From Candidatus Celerinatantimonas neptuna (GTDB taxonomy: Bacteria > Pseudomonadota > Gammaproteobacteria > Enterobacterales > Celerinatantimonadaceae): a stretch of DNA of 64,000 nucleotides. Positions 32,203 to 43,345 of this stretch are shown here, one piece after another; the first letter of the stretch is position 1, and the number at the start of each line of letters is the position of its first letter. The notes under the pieces are model-generated. The model saw only the letters and a list, made by a program, of their open reading frames with translations, was not told where the DNA came from and ran no database searches. Location: contig OU461276.1 of NCBI GenBank assembly GCA_911810475.1, forward strand, positions 2,915,501 through 2,979,500, read 5' to 3'. A program made the position numbers and the translations under genes.

Positions 32203-33684
32203 ATGACTGTTCGAACTCGTGTCGCCCCATCACCTACCGGTGATCCTCATGTAGGAACTGCTTATATTGCGTTATTTAATTATGCATTTGCTAAATCGCA
32301 TGGTGGAGAATTCATTTTACGTATTGAGGATACCGATCGTACCCGCAGTAGCCGAGAGTCAGAACAAGCCATTTTAAAAAGCCTTAACTGGTTAGGTTTA
32401 AATTGGGATGAAGGTCCGGATGTCGGTGGTGATAAAGGCCCCTATCGTCAAAGTGACCGTGTTGATATTTATCAGAAATATGCACATCAATTAGTAGAAG
32501 ATGGCAAAGCATTTTATTGTTTTGCAACATCTGATGAATTGCAGGAAATGCGTGCGGCACAAATTGCAGATGGTCTGCAGCCTAAATATGACGGACGTGG
32601 CCTTAAGCTGACACCTGAGCAAATTCGGGCTCATCTTGATGCAGGTGATCCGTATGTCATTCGCATGAAGATCCCTGAAAGTGGCAGTTTTAAATTCAAT
32701 GATTATCTGCGGGGGGAAGTTGAAATTTCCTGGGAGCAGGTTGATATGCAGGTTTTGCTTAAGGCAGATGGCTTCCCGACATATTTTCTGGCCAATGTTG
32801 TCGATGATCATTTGATGGGTATTACGCATATTTTCCGGGGTGAAGAATGGCTGAATTCTGCACCTAAGTTGCTTAAACTCTATGAGGATTTTGGTTGGCA
32901 GGCGCCTGAATTAGGTCATATGCCGTTATTACGTAATCCGGATAAATCGAAATTAAGCAAGCGTAAGAATCCGACAAGTATCCTGTATTATCAGAAAATG
33001 GGATTTTTGCCGGAAGCTCTGTTGAATTATCTAGGGCGGATGGGATGGTCGATGCCTGACGGGCGTGAAAAGTTCTCATTGAATGAAATGGTTGAACAGT
33101 TCGATATTAAACGCGTTTCTCTTGGGGGGCCTGTTTTTGATGTTGATAAGTTGAAATGGTTGAACGGGCTCTGGATTAGAGAAGAGTTAACGGACGAGCA
33201 GCTTGCTCAAAGGTTGGTTGAGTGGGCTTATAATCGTGATACGTTGATGCAAATTTTGCCGCAGGCTAAAACACGTTTAGAAGTATTTAGTGATTTGGCA
33301 CCTTTGGCCGGACATTTTGTAAGTGGTATACCCGAATATGATCCGGAGTTATTAACGCATAAACTTTCAGAAGAGCAATTGCGTGATAGCTTGCAATTTT
33401 TCATATGGGAGCTGGAAGCCCTGCGCCAATGGGATAAGGACCAAATTTTTGCGATTGCGAAATCTGTCTCTGAGCATTTTGAATTGAAAATTCGTGATTT
33501 TCTGGAGCCTGTTTTTGTTGCAATTACTGGAAAAACCAGTTCAACATCTGTTGTGGATGCGATGGAAATTTTGGGGCCCGATATGTCCCGTGCCCGATTA
33601 CGCGTTGCGTTGGCAAGTGTTGGGGTCAGTAAAAAAGTAGCTAAAAAATTAGACAAGGCTTACAAGGCTTATAAAGCGGCTTAA
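32203..33684 (+). CDS. gltX: Glutamyl-tRNA synthetase
   Basis: GltX charges tRNA-Glu. The 493-residue product has the class I HIGH-type motif [22 protein letters not shown], and the KMSKS-type motif [10 protein letters not shown] near residue 248. This form, with [12 protein letters not shown], is closer to pseudomonad GltX than to the enteric KLSKRHGA type. The frame extends upstream to 32104. The ATG at 32203 follows AAGAGAGA and yields the family opening [13 protein letters not shown]. It is divergent from the tRNA-Val array, like E. coli gltX and valU. Confidence 0.95.
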   Translation: MTVRTRVAPSPTGDPHVGTAYIALFNYAFAKSHGGEFILRIEDTDRTRSSRESEQAILKSLNWLGLNWDEGPDVGGDKGPYRQSDRVDIYQKYAHQLVEDGKAFYCFATSDELQEMRAAQIADGLQPKYDGRGLKLTPEQIRAHLDAGDPYVIRMKIPESGSFKFNDYLRGEVEISWEQVDMQVLLKADGFPTYFLANVVDDHLMGITHIFRGEEWLNSAPKLLKLYEDFGWQAPELGHMPLLRNPDKSKLSKRKNPTSILYYQKMGFLPEALLNYLGRMGWSMPDGREKFSLNEMVEQFDIKRVSLGGPVFDVDKLKWLNGLWIREELTDEQLAQRLVEWAYNRDTLMQILPQAKTRLEVFSDLAPLAGHFVSGIPEYDPELLTHKLSEEQLRDSLQFFIWELEALRQWDKDQIFAIAKSVSEHFELKIRDFLEPVFVAITGKTSSTSVVDAMEILGPDMSRARLRVALASVGVSKKVAKKLDKAYKAYKAA

Positions 33685-33701
33685 CTTTTTATATTTAATA
33701 A

Positions 33702-33723
33702 ATAGGAAGCATTTGCTTCCTAT
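33702..33723 (+). terminator. Hairpin after gltX
   Basis: ATAGGAAGC (33702-33710) and GCTTCCTAT (33715-33723) form a perfect 9-bp stem 17 nt after the stop. The following T-tract is weak (GACATTT). Confidence 0.6.
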
Positions 33724-33899
33724 GACATTTGGCAGGTTTCGTTTGAAACGTACAAATCAGGGTGCTGTGAAATCACTTAGATTAGGCCATAAGTACTGTT
33801 TTGTTTAAAAATTATTCAAAAAAAGAGTGGCAACATCTAGCTAAATATTATTGGAATTTGTACAATTTGACGCCATTTATTTGAGGAATCAGGGCATTC

Positions 33900-35018
33900 A
33901 TGAGCGAGCAAAAAATAAATCTATTGGATCTGAATCGTCAGGCGATGAAGAACTTTTTCATTGAAATGGGCGAGAAACCTTTTCGGGCAGAGCAGGTCAT
34001 GAAATGGATTTATCATTTTGGTGAAAGCGATTTTTCCAAAATGACGAATATGAATAAAGAATTGCGTGCAAAACTCAATGAATGCGCCCAGATTCGTGCG
34101 CCTGAAATTTCCAAAGAACAACGTTCGTCTGATGGAACAATTAAATGGGCGATGTTGGTTCATGGACAGGAAATAGAAACAGTTTATATTCCTGAAAAAG
34201 ATCGGGCTACCTTATGTGTTTCTTCACAAGTCGGGTGTGCATTAGATTGCAAGTTTTGCTCGACTGCACAACAAGGGTTTAATCGTAATCTGACCGTCTC
34301 AGATATTATCGGGCAGGTTTGGCGCGCAGCGCAGGTGATTGGTTTTAGCAAACAAACTGGTAAACGACCTATTACCAACGTTGTCATGATGGGAATGGGC
34401 GAACCTTTGCTTAATCTTAACAATGTGGTGCCAGCGATGGAACTGATGATGGATGATTACGGGTTTGGGTTAAGTAAGCGGCGAGTCACCCTGAGTACTT
34501 CGGGTGTGGTACCGGCACTTGATATGCTTGGCGAACGAATTGATGTTGCTTTGGCGATTTCGCTGCATGCTCCGAACGATACAATTCGCAGTGAAATAAT
34601 GCCCATTAATGATAAATATAATATTGCTACTTTTTTATCAGCAGTAAAACGTTATATTAATAAATCCAACGCGAATCAGGGGAAAGTCACGGTTGAATAT
34701 GTCATGTTGGATCATATCAATGATGAGATGGAGCATGCCCATGAACTGGCAAAACTTCTTTGTGATACACCATGTAAAATTAACTTGATTCCATTTAACC
34801 CTTATCCTGATTCACCGTTTGGCAAACCATCGAATAGCCGAATCGATCGTTTTAGTAAGGTACTGATGTCTTATAATTTAACGGTCGTGGTTCGTAAAAC
34901 TCGGGGAGATGATATTGATGCAGCATGTGGACAATTGGCCGGTGATGTCATCGATCGAACTAAAAGAAGCATGAGAAAACGAATTCAAGAGCAGTCGATT
35001 TCTGTCACTGTTCGGTAA
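33900..35018 (+). CDS. rlmN: 23S rRNA/tRNA adenine-C2 methyltransferase RlmN
   Basis: RlmN is a radical-SAM enzyme that methylates C2 of A2503 in 23S rRNA and A37 in some tRNAs. The 372-residue product has the iron-sulfur motif [15 protein letters not shown] (near residue 115), [29 protein letters not shown], and the second catalytic cysteine in [14 protein letters not shown] near the C-terminus. It heads the rlmN-pilW-rodZ-ispG-hisS series, a classic gammaproteobacterial cluster. Confidence 0.97.
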   Translation: MSEQKINLLDLNRQAMKNFFIEMGEKPFRAEQVMKWIYHFGESDFSKMTNMNKELRAKLNECAQIRAPEISKEQRSSDGTIKWAMLVHGQEIETVYIPEKDRATLCVSSQVGCALDCKFCSTAQQGFNRNLTVSDIIGQVWRAAQVIGFSKQTGKRPITNVVMMGMGEPLLNLNNVVPAMELMMDDYGFGLSKRRVTLSTSGVVPALDMLGERIDVALAISLHAPNDTIRSEIMPINDKYNIATFLSAVKRYINKSNANQGKVTVEYVMLDHINDEMEHAHELAKLLCDTPCKINLIPFNPYPDSPFGKPSNSRIDRFSKVLMSYNLTVVVRKTRGDDIDAACGQLAGDVIDRTKRSMRKRIQEQSISVTVR

Positions 35019-35049
35019 ACTTGATTATTTATCGTTAGGATCCCTGAGT

Positions 35050-35826
35050 ATGAAGCGACTATTTGTTTTTTTATTCTTCCCATTATTTTTAGGGGGATGT
35101 GTAACACGGACATTAGTCAATGGTGTTCCTGTTGTAAAGTCTCAAAAGAAAGCTGAAAGTAAAGTTCAGGCAGCTCGAAGCCGGTTGGCTTTGGCTATTA
35201 CATATTTGCGCTCAGGGGAGAGCGATCTGGCTAAACAGAATATTGATTTGGCTGCTAAAGATGCACCAAATCTGGTGGATGTGGATTTGACTCGGGGTTA
35301 TTTCTATTCAGCTGTTGCACAGCCATCAAAAGCGATTAAAGCTTATGAACTGGCGTTGAAAAAACAACCGAATAATGGTGATGCGTTGAATAATCTAGGG
35401 GTTATCCGTTGCCAACTCGGTCATTATAAAGCGGCAGAAAAACTGTTTGCCCGCGCGTTGAATGCGAATAATTACACGGCTATTGGCAGCACCAATGAAA
35501 ATGCCGGATTATGTGCTTATCGATCAGGAAGGTATCATGATGCGAAGTCTTATTTTCTTGCTGCACTGGCTTATAACGCACATCGGCCATATTCATTGCT
35601 GGGGTTGGCTGAAGTGTTGATCCATCAACATCAATATGAAGATGCAAGAGTTTACATGAAGCGTTATAGTGAAATAGCGCCGACTACTGCTCAAAGTTTA
35701 TTGGTATGGATTAAACTTGAGCGAGGCGAAGGCCATTTTGCAAAACAGGTCTTATGGGGGAAGGAGTTAATTGCTCGCTTTCCAGATGCACCGCAAACAA
35801 AAAAATATTTAGCTGATGACTACTGA
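35050..35826 (+). CDS. pilW: Type IV pilus biogenesis lipoprotein PilW/PilF (TPR)
   Basis: An outer-membrane lipoprotein that promotes multimerisation or targeting of the type IV pilus secretin. The 258-residue product has a lipoprotein signal with lipobox FLGGC near residue 17 and several TPR repeats (for example AITYLRSGESDLAKQNIDLA and DALNNLGVIRCQLGHYKAAE). The rlmN-pilW-rodZ position is diagnostic. Its end overlaps the rodZ start by 11 nt. Confidence 0.9.
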   Translation: MKRLFVFLFFPLFLGGCVTRTLVNGVPVVKSQKKAESKVQAARSRLALAITYLRSGESDLAKQNIDLAAKDAPNLVDVDLTRGYFYSAVAQPSKAIKAYELALKKQPNNGDALNNLGVIRCQLGHYKAAEKLFARALNANNYTAIGSTNENAGLCAYRSGRYHDAKSYFLAALAYNAHRPYSLLGLAEVLIHQHQYEDARVYMKRYSEIAPTTAQSLLVWIKLERGEGHFAKQVLWGKELIARFPDAPQTKKYLADDY

Positions 35827-36883
35827 ATCTAAACATGTTTCAGAGGACGACCAGACGGTGGCTTCACAGACACCGCCCCGTAGCCTTGGACAAGAACTTA
35901 AAGAGGCCCGGGAAGCGGCCGGATTATCAGCACAGGATGTTGCTGCAAGACTGAATTTACGTCTTCAAGTGATTCATGACATTGAGAGTGATAATGTAGA
36001 GCAACATATTTCGGACCTTTTTTATAAAGGTTATGTCCGAAGTTATGCAAAATTACTTAATATTTCTGAATCACAGATCCTTGCTGAGTATAATTTGACG
36101 CATGAGCCGATAAAACCGGTAAAAATGCATACTTTTTCGCAGCCTATTTTAGATGAGCGGACCCGCGATGGTCGTTTGAAGTGGCTGACATGGTTGATTA
36201 TATTGATTCTCCTGGTTTTGCTGGGGTGGTGGTGGTGGCAAAATCATTCTCTGACAAGTATGCTCCCTCAGTCTCTTACCCACTCCAGCTTAAATATCAG
36301 TAAAGATCTTCAGCAGGCTGATTCAACGGCAAAAACACAAAATGCCTCAGAGAAATCGGGTGCAAAGCAAAAGTTACAGTTGCCTACGGCGGCCATGCCT
36401 AGCCCTCCTGCGAATGCGGCAAAAGAAGCTGAAAAAGTTGCCGCGGAGCTCACTCATATAAATAAAGCTTCCTCTAAAAATAACACCGGTGCGGTTTCCA
36501 CCCAATCGACCAAAGCCGATATTAATACAGCAAGCTTGGCTGCTTCAGTCGATTCGATGAATTTATCAGCACAGAAAAGTGTCACGCCGTCCACATCATC
36601 TGCCCAGACGGCTAAAAAACAGCCTTTGACCGCGGACCAGTTGGCCCATCAACTCACAATAACGTTCAGTAAGGCTTGCTGGATTGAAGTTCGTGATGCT
36701 GCTGGAAATCGTTTAGCAGTTGGTATTAAGCAGCCGGGACAGGTATTGAAATTGAATGGTCAGCCACCTTATAAATTAGTTCTGGGTGTTCCTGATGGTG
36801 TCGATATCCGATATGGCGGCAAGCCTGTTTTGTTTAAAGCGAGTGGCAGTGGGCTGACAGCTCGTATTACAGTTCCAAATTAA
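35816..36883 (+). CDS. rodZ: Cytoskeleton protein RodZ
   Basis: RodZ links the MreB cytoskeleton to the elongation machinery and sets rod shape. The 355-residue product has an N-terminal helix-turn-helix (LGQELKEAREAAGLSAQDVAARLNLR, about 25-90), a transmembrane segment (LTWLIILILLVLLGWWWW, about 125-145), an A/S/T/K-rich periplasmic linker, and a C-terminal DUF4115 domain (ITFSKACWIEVRDAAGNRL). The ATG lies inside the end of pilW, suggesting coupled translation. Confidence 0.94.
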   Translation: MTTESKHVSEDDQTVASQTPPRSLGQELKEAREAAGLSAQDVAARLNLRLQVIHDIESDNVEQHISDLFYKGYVRSYAKLLNISESQILAEYNLTHEPIKPVKMHTFSQPILDERTRDGRLKWLTWLIILILLVLLGWWWWQNHSLTSMLPQSLTHSSLNISKDLQQADSTAKTQNASEKSGAKQKLQLPTAAMPSPPANAAKEAEKVAAELTHINKASSKNNTGAVSTQSTKADINTASLAASVDSMNLSAQKSVTPSTSSAQTAKKQPLTADQLAHQLTITFSKACWIEVRDAAGNRLAVGIKQPGQVLKLNGQPPYKLVLGVPDGVDIRYGGKPVLFKASGSGLTARITVPN

Positions 36884-36897
36884 TTAGAGGTTGAGTA

Positions 36898-37998
36898 ATG
36901 AGTGGTACCACTTTGATTAAACGACGTTTTTCCAAACAGATTCATGTGGGTTCTGTTGCTGTGGGTGGTGATTCCCCTATCTCGGTTCAATCAATGACAA
37001 ATACCCGTACCACTGATGTCGCAGCGACCGTCGGGCAAATACAGCGTTTACAGGATGCCGGTGCGGATATTGTTCGTGTTTCGGTTCCAACGATGGATGC
37101 GGCTGAGGCTTTTCGTGAAATAAAAAAACAGGTTTCAGTGCCGCTTGTTACCGATATCCATTTTGATTACCGTATTGCCTTAAAAGTCGCTGAATATGGT
37201 GCAGATTGTCTGAGAATTAATCCGGGAAATATCGGACACGAAGGCCGGATTCGAAGCGTTGTTGATTCGGCTCGGGATCATAATATTCCTATTCGAATTG
37301 GTGTGAATGGCGGCTCTTTAGAGAAAGACATTCAGGAAAAATATGGTGAACCAACTCCTGAAGCTCTGGTTGAATCGGCAATACGTCATGTAGACATACT
37401 GGATAGGCTGAATTTTGATCAGTTTAAGGTGAGTGTTAAAGCTTCCGATGTGTTTTTAGCCGTTGGGGCTTATCGTCTGTTAGCTAAACAGATTGAACAA
37501 CCTTTGCATTTAGGGATTACAGAAGCCGGTGGTCAGAGGGCCGGCGCGGTTAAATCTGCGATTGGTCTGGGAATGCTGCTTTCTGAAGGCATTGGTGATA
37601 CGCTGCGGGTTTCTCTTGCCGCTGATCCTGTTGAAGAAGTCAAAGTCGGTTTTGATATATTAAAAGCATTACGAATTCGAACCCGGGGAATTAATTTTAT
37701 TGCTTGTCCAAGTTGTTCCAGACAGGAATTTGACGTGATTGGAACAGTGAACGAGCTTGAGCAGCGTCTTGAAGATATCTCAATGCCGATGGACGTCTCG
37801 ATTATAGGGTGTGTCGTTAATGGGCCCGGTGAAGCACTGGCTTCAGATATGGGAATTACCGGTAGTTCAAGAAAAAGCGGATTTTATATGGATGGCGTTC
37901 GCCAGAAAGAGCGCTTTGATAATGACAATTTAGTGGATGCGCTAGAAGCAAAGATACGGGCTCGGGCTGCGATGATCGATATTAAAAATATTGATTAG
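36898..37998 (+). CDS. ispG: 4-hydroxy-3-methylbut-2-enyl-diphosphate synthase
   Basis: IspG (GcpE) performs the penultimate step of the MEP isoprenoid pathway with a 4Fe-4S cluster. The 366-residue product has [12 protein letters not shown], the barrel motifs [11 protein letters not shown] and RINPGNIG, and the cluster cysteines in [10 protein letters not shown] and [10 protein letters not shown]. It is 15 nt after rodZ. Downstream, about 260 nt containing a repeat copy and a promoter separate it from hisS. Confidence 0.97.
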   Translation: MSGTTLIKRRFSKQIHVGSVAVGGDSPISVQSMTNTRTTDVAATVGQIQRLQDAGADIVRVSVPTMDAAEAFREIKKQVSVPLVTDIHFDYRIALKVAEYGADCLRINPGNIGHEGRIRSVVDSARDHNIPIRIGVNGGSLEKDIQEKYGEPTPEALVESAIRHVDILDRLNFDQFKVSVKASDVFLAVGAYRLLAKQIEQPLHLGITEAGGQRAGAVKSAIGLGMLLSEGIGDTLRVSLAADPVEEVKVGFDILKALRIRTRGINFIACPSCSRQEFDVIGTVNELEQRLEDISMPMDVSIIGCVVNGPGEALASDMGITGSSRKSGFYMDGVRQKERFDNDNLVDALEAKIRARAAMIDIKNID

Positions 37999-38004
37999 GT
38001 AATC

Positions 38005-38098
38005 AGGAAGTGTTGGCGATTGATTTTTGTTCAAATTGACCGACATCTTGGGTGCAGTATAGATTATGTAGCCTGGTATTCGATTCGATAAGCTATGA
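38005..38098 (+). repeat. Dispersed intergenic repeat copy (diverged)
   Basis: Contains GTGTTGGCG, GATTTTTGTTCAAATTGA, TTGGGTGCAGT and TAGCCTGGTATTCGA in the same order as the 30331-30424 copy, with scattered mismatches. It begins about 7 nt after the ispG stop. Confidence 0.5.
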
Positions 38099-38179
38099 CA
38101 GAGTACAATATTTTTTAAGAAAATTATCAATAACTGAAAAAAATTACACTCAAACGTTAACCTGCCTCAGGCAGTTTAA

Positions 38180-38208
38180 TTTACCCACTAAATAAAAGCT
38201 CTTATAAT
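38180..38208 (+). promoter_or_regulatory. Candidate sigma-70 promoter for hisS
   Basis: TTTACC (38180-38185) and a perfect TATAAT (38203-38208) are spaced by 17 nt, 48 nt before the hisS start. Confidence 0.55.
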
Positions 38209-38255
38209 CGCTCAATATAGTAACAATATGATATTTAGATAATTCAGGGAACAAC

Positions 38256-39533
38256 GTGGCAAAACAAATTCAAGCGATCCGGGGGATGAACGATTTTCTT
38301 CCGGAGCAAACTGCGAAATGGCAACAGGTTGAAGCGATCATAAGAAAAGTTGTGTCATCTTATGGCTATAGTGAAATACGGACTCCGATTGTTGAGAGTA
38401 CGGATCTTTTCAAACGATCTATTGGCGAAGTAACCGATATTGTTGAAAAGGAGATGTATACCTTTGATGATCGTAATGGTGATAGTCTGACCCTTCGCCC
38501 TGAAGGGACTGCTTCATGTGTTCGTGCCGGTACTCAGCATGGATTGCTTTACAATCAGGAGCAACGACTCTGGTATATGGGGCCGATGTTCCGTTATGAA
38601 CGTCCTCAAAAAGGACGCTATCGCCAGTTTAATCAATTTGGTATTGAAATTTTCGGGCTTGAAGGGCCTGATATCGACGCTGAAGTGATTATGCTGACAG
38701 CCCGCCTGTGGAAAGAATTAGGAATTACTGAGCATGTCAAATTGCAGTTGAATTCACTGGGTTCTAATGAAGCTCGGGCGAACTATCGCGACGGGTTGGT
38801 GTCTTATCTGGCAGAGCATCAGGAGAAGCTTGATGAAGACTCGAAGCGGCGTATGAATACGAACCCGCTTCGTGTGCTGGATAGTAAAGATGCGGGTGTA
38901 CAGGAACTTTTGGAAAATGCCCCTAAACTCATTGATTATTTAGATGATGAAAGCCGCCAGCATCTGGATCGGTTATGCCATCTGCTAGAGTGTGCCGGCA
39001 TTAAATATGAATTTAACAATCGGTTAGTGCGCGGGTTGGATTATTACAACCGCACCGTCTTTGAATGGGTAACCGATAGCTTAGGCGCGCAGGGAACTGT
39101 TTGTGGTGGCGGTCGCTATGATGGCCTGGTTGAGCAATTAGGTGGACGGGCAACACCGGCAGTCGGTTTTGGAATGGGGCTTGAGCGATTGATCTTGTTG
39201 CTGGAAACATTAGACTGCCTTCAGGTTGCAGAAAATCAGGCTGATGTTTATGTGTTGTCAATAGGTGATGACGCAGGGGTTGTGGCTAACCAACTGGCTG
39301 AACAGTTACGGGATGATTTTTCAGGTTTGCGAATTATGAATCATCGCGGCGGCGGTAACTTTAAAAAGCAATTTAAACGGGCTGATAAATCAGGTGCTCA
39401 GATCGCTTTAATCATTGGTGAAGATGAAGTGGCCAATCAGCAGGTTACCCTGAAATATTTACGTGCTAAAAAAGAGCAGGAAACAATTGCTCAGGCTCAG
39501 TTGATCACACAACTGAAAAATTTTTTTATATAA
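38256..39533 (+). CDS. hisS: Histidyl-tRNA synthetase
   Basis: HisS charges tRNA-His. The 425-residue product has class II motif 1 ([19 protein letters not shown]), [13 protein letters not shown], motif 2 ([19 protein letters not shown]), the His motif [13 protein letters not shown], and motif 3 ([11 protein letters not shown]). The start is GTG after CAGGGAA, giving [13 protein letters not shown]. It follows ispG and precedes yfgM-bamB-der as in E. coli. Confidence 0.97.
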   Translation: MAKQIQAIRGMNDFLPEQTAKWQQVEAIIRKVVSSYGYSEIRTPIVESTDLFKRSIGEVTDIVEKEMYTFDDRNGDSLTLRPEGTASCVRAGTQHGLLYNQEQRLWYMGPMFRYERPQKGRYRQFNQFGIEIFGLEGPDIDAEVIMLTARLWKELGITEHVKLQLNSLGSNEARANYRDGLVSYLAEHQEKLDEDSKRRMNTNPLRVLDSKDAGVQELLENAPKLIDYLDDESRQHLDRLCHLLECAGIKYEFNNRLVRGLDYYNRTVFEWVTDSLGAQGTVCGGGRYDGLVEQLGGRATPAVGFGMGLERLILLLETLDCLQVAENQADVYVLSIGDDAGVVANQLAEQLRDDFSGLRIMNHRGGGNFKKQFKRADKSGAQIALIIGEDEVANQQVTLKYLRAKKEQETIAQAQLITQLKNFFI

Positions 39534-39549
39534 CCATGGATAATGATTA

Positions 39550-39570
39550 GCCCGACTCAACCGGTCGGGC
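39550..39570 (+). other. Hairpin between hisS and yfgM
   Basis: GCCCGAC (39550-39556) pairs with GTCGGGC (39564-39570). No T-tract follows, so it is more likely an mRNA processing or stability element than a terminator. Confidence 0.4.
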
Positions 39571-39595
39571 CTGGCAGTTAATAATAGGGGGATGC

Positions 39596-40216
39596 GTGGA
39601 GATCTATTCCACTGAAGAACAGCAAATGCAGGTTATCCAGAATATTCTGCATCGCTATTGGGGTGTCATTGTTGCACTGGTTATCGTTGTATTAATTGCC
39701 ATAGGTGGCTGGTACTTTTATCAGAGTCGGTTATCTTCTAAAACGTTAGAAGCTTCTGCCGCCTATCAAAAAACATTGGTGCAATACGCTAAGGATGGTC
39801 ATACCAAACCTGAAGTTTTAGAGCAATTTGCTAAAACATATCAAGGTGATGGGAGTTATCCGCAATTTGCTCAGTTGTTATATGTGCAAAAATTGGTGCA
39901 ACAGAAGAACTATCAGAAAGCTGAAGGTATTCTCAAAGAAACGGTTAAAGTGGCTGATGAGCCGGTAAAATCATTTGCGCAGATTCGTTTAGCCCGAATT
40001 CAGGCGCAGTTAAAGCAATATGATAATGCATTATCCACTTTGGGACAGGTTAACGAAAAAGTGTTTAAAGGTGTTGTCGCATCGTTGCAGGGTGATATCT
40101 GGGTTGATAAGGGTAATTTTGACAAAGCCCGCAATGCTTATCGTCAGGCCTTAGCCGATGGGGATGGATCTGATCCAACCCTTCAGCAGAAAATTGATAA
40201 CCTTGCTGGAGAGTAG
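39596..40216 (+). CDS. yfgM: YfgM family ancillary SecYEG/periplasmic chaperone protein
   Basis: YfgM is a single-span membrane protein with a periplasmic TPR domain that associates with SecYEG and PpiD. The 206-residue product has one hydrophobic segment (IVALVIVVLIAIGGWYFY, about 23-42) followed by TPR-like helices, ending with KINDNLAGE-type residues. GTG is the start: it follows AATAGGGG and gives MEIYSTEEQQ, close to the E. coli MEIYENEN opening. bamB starts 5 nt after the stop. Confidence 0.88.
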   Translation: MEIYSTEEQQMQVIQNILHRYWGVIVALVIVVLIAIGGWYFYQSRLSSKTLEASAAYQKTLVQYAKDGHTKPEVLEQFAKTYQGDGSYPQFAQLLYVQKLVQQKNYQKAEGILKETVKVADEPVKSFAQIRLARIQAQLKQYDNALSTLGQVNEKVFKGVVASLQGDIWVDKGNFDKARNAYRQALADGDGSDPTLQQKIDNLAGE

Positions 40217-40221
40217 TTCGT

Positions 40222-41400
40222 ATGCATAAGGCCTGTCGATTACTGGTCGTCGTTGGATTGTTATTGGGTCTGGCGGCTTGTAGTCATGATAAACCTGTTC
40301 ATGTAGCGTCTCCGCTTCCTCAGTTTGATAATCATATCCATCCTAAACAGCTCTGGGATGTGCAGATTGGAGATGGGGTTGGAAATTATTATTCTCAATT
40401 ACAGCCAGTCGTCGCATATGGGCATGTTTATGCAGCTGATCGCAGCGGAATTGTTGAGTCTATTGATCTCAAAGGTGAGCGGAGCTGGAAAACAGATATC
40501 TCTGATTTGCCAAAAGGTAAACAATTTACAGCGGATGGTAATGCACGAATCTCGGGCGGACTGCTCGCTGCCAACCATAAAATTTATTTCGGAACAGAAA
40601 ACGCTTTTGTCTTTGCCCTGGATTCTAAGACGGGCAAAGTGTTGTGGCGTAAAAATGTTCCGGGAGAAGTGATTGCTTCGCCTTCTATTGGGGATGACGT
40701 CTTAGTTGTTGTAACCAATAGTGGGAATCTGTTGGCTATGGACCCGCAAAGCGGCCAGATTCAATGGACAACCAAGCTGGATCTACCGTCACTGACATTA
40801 CGCGGTAAAGCCGTACCAGTTGTGACGAATGGCGTTATTATTTTAGGCCGGAGTAATGGTTCTGTTGCAATTTATTCGCTTAGAAATGGACACCGGTTGT
40901 TTAGCAAACAGCTTGCTGTTTCCGACGGTATTTCACAATTGGATCGACTGGTCGATGTCGATAGCCAGCCTTTGATTTTGGGGAACGAGTTATTTGCCAT
41001 TGCATATAATGGTTCGCTGATTGCACTTAACTTGCGCAATGGTCAGTCAGACTGGAAGCGTAGTTATTCTGCATACCGGGATATGGCCATGTCAGGCAGT
41101 GAGTTATTTTTAACAGACAGCCGTAGCCATATTATTGGTATTGAAAGGTTGAATGGCAGTGAACTCTGGCAGCAAAGAGAGTTGCAGTACCGGAATGTAA
41201 CGGCTCCGGCGGTTGCGGGGAATTATGTTTTAGTTGGCGATAGTGAAGGGTATTTGTACTGGCTTGACCGGGATACAGGTCACTTTGCAGCGAAACTGAA
41301 ACTCGATGGCGATGGGCTGTATGTTGCCCCTGTAGTGACTGATAATCTCATTATCATCCAAACGCGAAGTGGCAGGTTAATTGCCTTTAAACGCGCTTAA
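40222..41400 (+). CDS. bamB: Outer membrane protein assembly factor BamB
   Basis: BamB is a lipoprotein of the BAM complex that inserts beta-barrel proteins into the outer membrane. The 392-residue product has a lipoprotein signal with lipobox GLAAC near residue 20, and an eight-bladed beta-propeller of PQQ-like repeats (for example FALDSKTGKVLWRK and LLAMDPQSGQIQW). It lies between yfgM and der as expected. Confidence 0.95.
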   Translation: MHKACRLLVVVGLLLGLAACSHDKPVHVASPLPQFDNHIHPKQLWDVQIGDGVGNYYSQLQPVVAYGHVYAADRSGIVESIDLKGERSWKTDISDLPKGKQFTADGNARISGGLLAANHKIYFGTENAFVFALDSKTGKVLWRKNVPGEVIASPSIGDDVLVVVTNSGNLLAMDPQSGQIQWTTKLDLPSLTLRGKAVPVVTNGVIILGRSNGSVAIYSLRNGHRLFSKQLAVSDGISQLDRLVDVDSQPLILGNELFAIAYNGSLIALNLRNGQSDWKRSYSAYRDMAMSGSELFLTDSRSHIIGIERLNGSELWQQRELQYRNVTAPAVAGNYVLVGDSEGYLYWLDRDTGHFAAKLKLDGDGLYVAPVVTDNLIIIQTRSGRLIAFKRA

Positions 41401-41422
41401 TTCGATAATATCCATTACAATA

Positions 41423-41456
41423 AAGCTCATGACTGAAAAGGGTCGTGAGCTTTTGT
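41423..41456 (+). terminator. Rho-independent terminator after bamB
   Basis: AAGCTCATGAC (41423-41433) pairs, with one G:T, to GTCGTGAGCTT (41442-41452), followed by TTTGTT. It lies 20 nt after bamB and upstream of the der ribosome-binding site. Confidence 0.75.
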
Positions 41457-41474
41457 TATTTAGGAAACAATTTA

Positions 41475-42947
41475 ATGGTGCTTCCTGTAGTTGCCCTTGT
41501 GGGGCGGCCCAATGTGGGCAAATCAACATTATTTAATCGTTTAACCCGGACGCGTGATGCGCTGGTCGCCGATTTTCCGGGGTTGACCCGTGATCGTAAG
41601 TATGGGCAGGCACAGTTGGCCGGCCAACAATATATTGTGATTGATACCGGTGGAATTGAAGGGCAGGAAGAAGGGATTGATGCTGAAATGGCAAGGCAAT
41701 CGCTTGCCGCCATTGATGAAGCGGATGTTGTGCTGTTTTTGGTGGATGCCAGAAGTGGTTTGATGATTGGCGATGAAGCGATTGTAAAACATCTGCGTAG
41801 TCAGGAAAAACCAGTTTTCTTGGTTGCCAATAAAACCGATGGACTGGATGCCAATGTGGCTGTTGGTGATTTTTATAGTTTGGGGCTTGGTGAGATATAT
41901 CCTATTGCGGCAGCGCAGGGACGGGGCGTCAATCAGTTGCTTGAGAAAGCATTAAAGCCTCTGATTAAAGAATGGCCCAAAGATGATGAATCTGAAGAGC
42001 CCGATTGGGCAGAGCTTAGTGAAGAAGAAGCCGAACGCCAGGCTAAAGCGCTTGAAGAACTGCCTATTAAACTGGCGATTATCGGTCGACCCAATGTAGG
42101 TAAATCAACACTCACCAACCGCATCCTCGGGGAAGAGCGGGTGGTGGTTTATGATATGCCCGGAACGACCCGTGATAGCGTCTATATTCCAATGCAGCGC
42201 AATGAACAGGATTATGTCTTAATCGATACAGCCGGTGTTAGGCGTCGCGGAAAAGTGACCGATAAGATCGAGAAATTTTCAATTATTCAGACACTCAAGG
42301 CAATTGAAGATGCGAATGTCTGTTTACTCGTTATTGATGCACGTGAAGGGATATCTGATCAGGATCTGAGCCTGCTTGGGTTTATCCTGAATGCAGGCCG
42401 GGCATTGGTTTTGGCTGTCAATAAATGGGATGGCCTAGATCAGGACATAAAAGATGACATTAAGCGGGAATTAGACCGACGTTTAGGTTTTATTGACTTT
42501 GCTAAAGTGCATTTTATCTCAGCGTTGCACGGAACAGGTGTCGGGCATCTGTATGAGTCTGTTGAACTGGCTTATCGCAGTGCAACGAAGCGAATTTCAA
42601 CAGCTCTGCTGACTCGCATTCTGGAAATGGCACGAGAAGACCATCAACCCCCATTGGTGAAAGGGCGTCGGGTGAAACTGCGTTATGCCCATGCCGGAGG
42701 ATATAATCCGCCATTGATCGTGATTCATGGTAATCAGGTGAACTCATTACCAGATTCCTACAAGCGCTATTTAATGAATTACTATCGTAAGGCGCTGGAT
42801 ATGATCGGAACTCCTATTCGTATTGAGTTCCGTGAGGGGCGTAACCCTTATGCCGGGAAAACCACAAAACTGACGTTAAGCCAACAACGGGCAAGAAAAC
42901 GGCTTGAGAAACAACGTCGTTCAGCAGCCAGCAAAAAAGAGAGATAA
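41475..42947 (+). CDS. der: Ribosome-associated GTPase Der (EngA)
   Basis: Der is an essential double GTPase for 50S subunit maturation. The 490-residue product equals E. coli Der. Two G domains each carry a P-loop GRPNVGKST (near residues 8 and 205) with [14 protein letters not shown] switch regions and NKTD/NKWD motifs; a KH-like C-terminal domain follows ([17 protein letters not shown]). The frame opens 30 nt earlier, inside the terminator hairpin. I chose the ATG at 41475, which has TAGGAAAC upstream and gives [17 protein letters not shown]. Confidence 0.96.
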   Translation: MVLPVVALVGRPNVGKSTLFNRLTRTRDALVADFPGLTRDRKYGQAQLAGQQYIVIDTGGIEGQEEGIDAEMARQSLAAIDEADVVLFLVDARSGLMIGDEAIVKHLRSQEKPVFLVANKTDGLDANVAVGDFYSLGLGEIYPIAAAQGRGVNQLLEKALKPLIKEWPKDDESEEPDWAELSEEEAERQAKALEELPIKLAIIGRPNVGKSTLTNRILGEERVVVYDMPGTTRDSVYIPMQRNEQDYVLIDTAGVRRRGKVTDKIEKFSIIQTLKAIEDANVCLLVIDAREGISDQDLSLLGFILNAGRALVLAVNKWDGLDQDIKDDIKRELDRRLGFIDFAKVHFISALHGTGVGHLYESVELAYRSATKRISTALLTRILEMAREDHQPPLVKGRRVKLRYAHAGGYNPPLIVIHGNQVNSLPDSYKRYLMNYYRKALDMIGTPIRIEFREGRNPYAGKTTKLTLSQQRARKRLEKQRRSAASKKER

Positions 42948-43161
42948 TCGATCAGACTCATCATCTGTTGAGTCGGTTGATGCTAAATACAATCTGTCAG
43001 TTATCATTCCTTCAATGTGACCTGAGCTGGCAGATTGTTTAAAGTTGATTCTGCTCAATTCTAATTTACAATTTTATATCTCTTAAAAATCTTTGTGAAC
43101 ATTTGGATGAAATTCACTAATGTGCCCTATTCTGTTTTTTCGGACAATAAATATTGTTTTA
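42948..43161. other. Intergenic region after der
   Basis: No gene is visible. An inverted repeat, CAATCTGTCAG near 42990 with CTGGCAGATTG near 43029 (one mismatch), could fold into a loose hairpin. This marks the start of an accessory islet that interrupts the usual der-xseA order. Confidence 0.4.
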
Positions 43162-43345
43162 TTAGATTTTTACCCAATAAAACAATTGGTTATGATGATG
43201 GTCTGAATGCTGATCATCTTTATATACCGAATGTATTCCTTGTGGCTCAACCGCATACCCGATCTTATGTAATAAATTAATTGATGGTTCCATATCTATA
43301 TAAGAAAGTTTTAGGGGGGGGCACATAACTCCCGCAAGCGAGAAT
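43162..43345 (-). pseudogene. Possible remnant of a GNAT acetyltransferase C-terminus
   Basis: On the minus strand a 44-codon frame starting at 43293 reads MEPSINLLHKIGYAVEPQGI and continues to YWVKI-stop. The EPSINLLHKIGY piece resembles the C-terminal helix of GNAT enzymes. A run of eight Gs at 43313-43320 may have caused a frameshift. The assignment is tentative; too little remains to be sure. Confidence 0.3.

Noticed and set aside
33731-33795. TTTGGCAGGTTTCGTTTGAAACG after gltX as another copy of the dispersed repeat.
   Set aside because: Only short blocks match and the order of the other blocks is not convincing, so I did not count it.
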